The notes beneath the pieces were generated by a model, which was not told the origin of the DNA, did no database searches, and worked only from the letters and a program-made list of their open reading frames with translations. DNA of 64,000 nt from Capitella teleta (Eukaryota > Annelida > Polychaeta > Capitellidae): positions 142,412-206,411 of the forward strand of contig KB299425.1 of the NCBI GenBank assembly GCA_000328365.1, in the 5' to 3' direction. Positions 62,114 through 64,000 of the stretch are shown piece by piece; the stretch's first letter is position 1, and the number at the start of each line of letters is the position of its first letter. A program made the position numbers and the translations under genes.

Positions 62114-62549
62114 TCAGATCCTGTTCATCTGGACATCCTTGTCGTTAGTAACCTGCATGACTTTTCCGTTATTGTCATATTCTTCCTCGTCATATGTAAA
62201 TGTCGTCGCCCAGCCACGAAGCTTCGATGACGTCGCGTTCACAGCGAAGATGAACTCATAAATCAAAGCAGCCAAGATTCCACCCACAATTGGACCAGCC
62301 CAGTACGCCTGAGGACGAAATGAACACTGTCAATCATATATACGACTCATAATACGAGGGCGTGGCGTTTTTACAGCCGAGAATGAAATGGATCGTTTAT
62401 CAGATCAACATGAACTGTGCATTATTCCACTGTGCTGATAAGCGCACATCATCAAATCTGTCACTCACCCAGTGGGCGTCATATGAACTGGAAACGATTG
62501 CTGGACCAACGACACGAGCCGGGTTCATGCCTGCGCCGGTGAAAGGCAC
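62114..62549 (-). CDS. Aquaporin, C-terminal two exons
   Basis: Water-channel family (MIP). Exons 62549-62469 and 62308-62114 join in phase 0. The first carries FTGAGMNPARVVGPAIV, the second NPA box with the following Arg of the selectivity filter, then SYDAHW. The second begins AYWAGPIVGGILAALIYEFI, the sixth membrane helix, then a hydrophilic tail ending VQMNRI and a stop. The intron position (after HW, before YW) matches vertebrate classical aquaporins. The Phe and Thr before GAG fit the water-selective class more than aquaglyceroporins. The first NPA box and five helices must lie upstream; I could not find them before 64000, so the gene likely runs off the window. Confidence 0.9.
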
Positions 62550-64000
62550 CTGTGGATAGAAAGGTAGTCCATCTTACGCAATACCCACATAATGCGCGAT
62601 TGACAAACTTCACAGCATGCGAGTATGATCGTATAATTATAAAGAACAGTATAGACTTCTCGACTGACATAACATCAACATTGAAACTATGTGACCCCAA
62701 GAACGAGTTCATGGCGTCGACCTTGACCTTGTTTAACGAGGGTAGAAATCAGACCACGTACATATGGTTTACAGCTGTCAATCAACATATAAACGTCAAA
62801 AGCAGTTGCCATGTGTTTGGGAGCTTCAGGATATAAACTTTAGTCTCCATGGCAACAGTCCTTGGAAGTGGTATACAGTGATTGACAGGTTTGACTGTGG
62901 GAACATCTTTGACTGAAACCATAAGTGTTCGGAACTTCTGATCCGTGGTGAGAATAATTTCAGATGGCTCAAATGCGATGTATGGGACAACGAAATAACT
63001 GCAATCTGATAATTATTCTTAATGCAAACATCAGTTACTCGGTGCAAGCATAAATTACTATCGAATTTTTTGAAATCCGAGAAAAGGGAAGAATTGGAGC
63101 TGCTAATTTTAGGAGAATTTCCTTTCAATTGATTATTTTATTTTTTTCGAATTGGACAATTATCTCACAGAAAAACTATACAGCCAACAAATGTATCCTG
63201 GCATGATTCAATTGAGATTCTGCCACAAACAGCGCTGCATTTCATGATCTTATTAGTTACTACCACAGAGTGAACTCAGATGTTTACAGCCCGTGTGGTA
63301 CATGCATTGTACATTATACATTTACTATATTATAATATTTTTTCTTATCTCTGTTTCACCTTCTATAAATACTTTTGTGGTGACTCTGCTACAAAACGAA
63401 GGAGTATTTTCGTAAAAAAAATTGACATTCCAGACATTTTCATTTTCTTACGAATCGTCGGAGAATTTAAACATGTACTGTAAACATTATAGCCGATTTC
63501 TCGCCCTGTGAAGATATATAAGAGTTTCACGATGAAAAGTTGTCAGCGATGTACACAAGTTTATGATTGGCTTACTGGAGTTTTTATTCATGGGCCTATA
63601 CACGGACCAGATGTGTTGAGATAAGGTGTCCACGCGATTAAATATAGATGCCACAATATTCATTGACGCATTGATACAAATTATATCTGTTATATGACGC
63701 TTTGGGAGAGGCAGACAGGCATCTGGTTTATGCATTCTGCGAAATGTTCCCATTTCTCCATTAAATTTTGCAGCTTACAAAACAGTTCTGCATTGTTGAA
63801 TTGGAGAATTTTATGAGAAAAAAACAAACATGAAAATGTGAAATGTCTGCCTCAGTTACAGAATGGAGATTCCATTGATTGTAACTTGTTATTTTTTTCA
63901 AAAGAGTTACACACTCATCAATGTTAAACATGACTGACTTAGGCCAAGAAAAAAATGTCAATCTTAGGTTTCAATATTTGAGTGAAATCTTTTAATTTGA
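62550..64000. other. Aquaporin intron or upstream sequence
   Basis: No MIP exon recognised on the minus strand, and no other gene. AT-rich. Confidence 0.4.

Overview
This is nuclear DNA from an animal. The genes are split by spliceosomal introns, many only about 45-120 nt long with T-rich acceptor tracts, and their products are metazoan: CDK10, septin-7, mitochondrial PheRS, a TRIM ligase, a PRDM9-type methyltransferase, CDT1, calumenin and an aquaporin. AT-rich intergenic DNA, short introns and a mixed load of hAT, pogo-like, Tc1, LINE and tRNA-SINE copies suggest a marine invertebrate. I cannot assign the phylum from sequence alone. The window holds two assembly gaps (50 N and 242 N).

Layout. 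1-0.15 kb: cut Tc1-type transposase. 2.0-4.4 kb (-): CDK10. 6.0-11.4 kb (+): SEPT7, sharing its upstream region with CDK10. 12.7-14.3 kb (+): FARS2. 15.2-21.4 kb (-): TRIM protein with RING, two B-boxes, coiled coil and SPRY. 22.0-24.0 kb: 0.67-kb direct duplication around a gap, with a GTCGCGAC minisatellite and an orphan first exon between the copies. 22.4-29.4 kb (-): putative small membrane protein. 29.9-32.2 kb: hAT-type element containing a second hAT-type element. 33.3-38.8 kb (-): PRDM9-like gene with KRAB-like, PR/SET and an 11-finger C2H2 array. 39.9-42.7 kb (+): CDT1. 45.6-48.6 kb (+): calumenin with a mutually exclusive exon pair. 50.2-50.5 kb: inverted copy of the PRDM9-like 5' end. 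50.7-58.2 kb: retroelement graveyard (Ty3/gypsy fossil, CR1/L2-type LINE, LINE fragment). 60.25 kb (+): small secreted Cys-rich protein. 62.1 kb (-): 3' end of an aquaporin gene.

For CDK10, SEPT7, FARS2, TRIM, PRDM9-like, CDT1 and CALU I joined exons by eye at GT/AG sites. Each chain closes in one frame with total length divisible by three, which supports the models. The neighbours do not form one pathway. CDK10 and CDT1 are cell-cycle and replication factors, and PRDM9-type proteins mark meiotic recombination sites in vertebrates.

The most notable items are the complete PRDM9-type architecture with near-identical finger repeats, the inverted second copy of that gene's promoter region 11.5 kb away, and the calumenin pair of 200-nt exons that the reading frame forces to be mutually exclusive.
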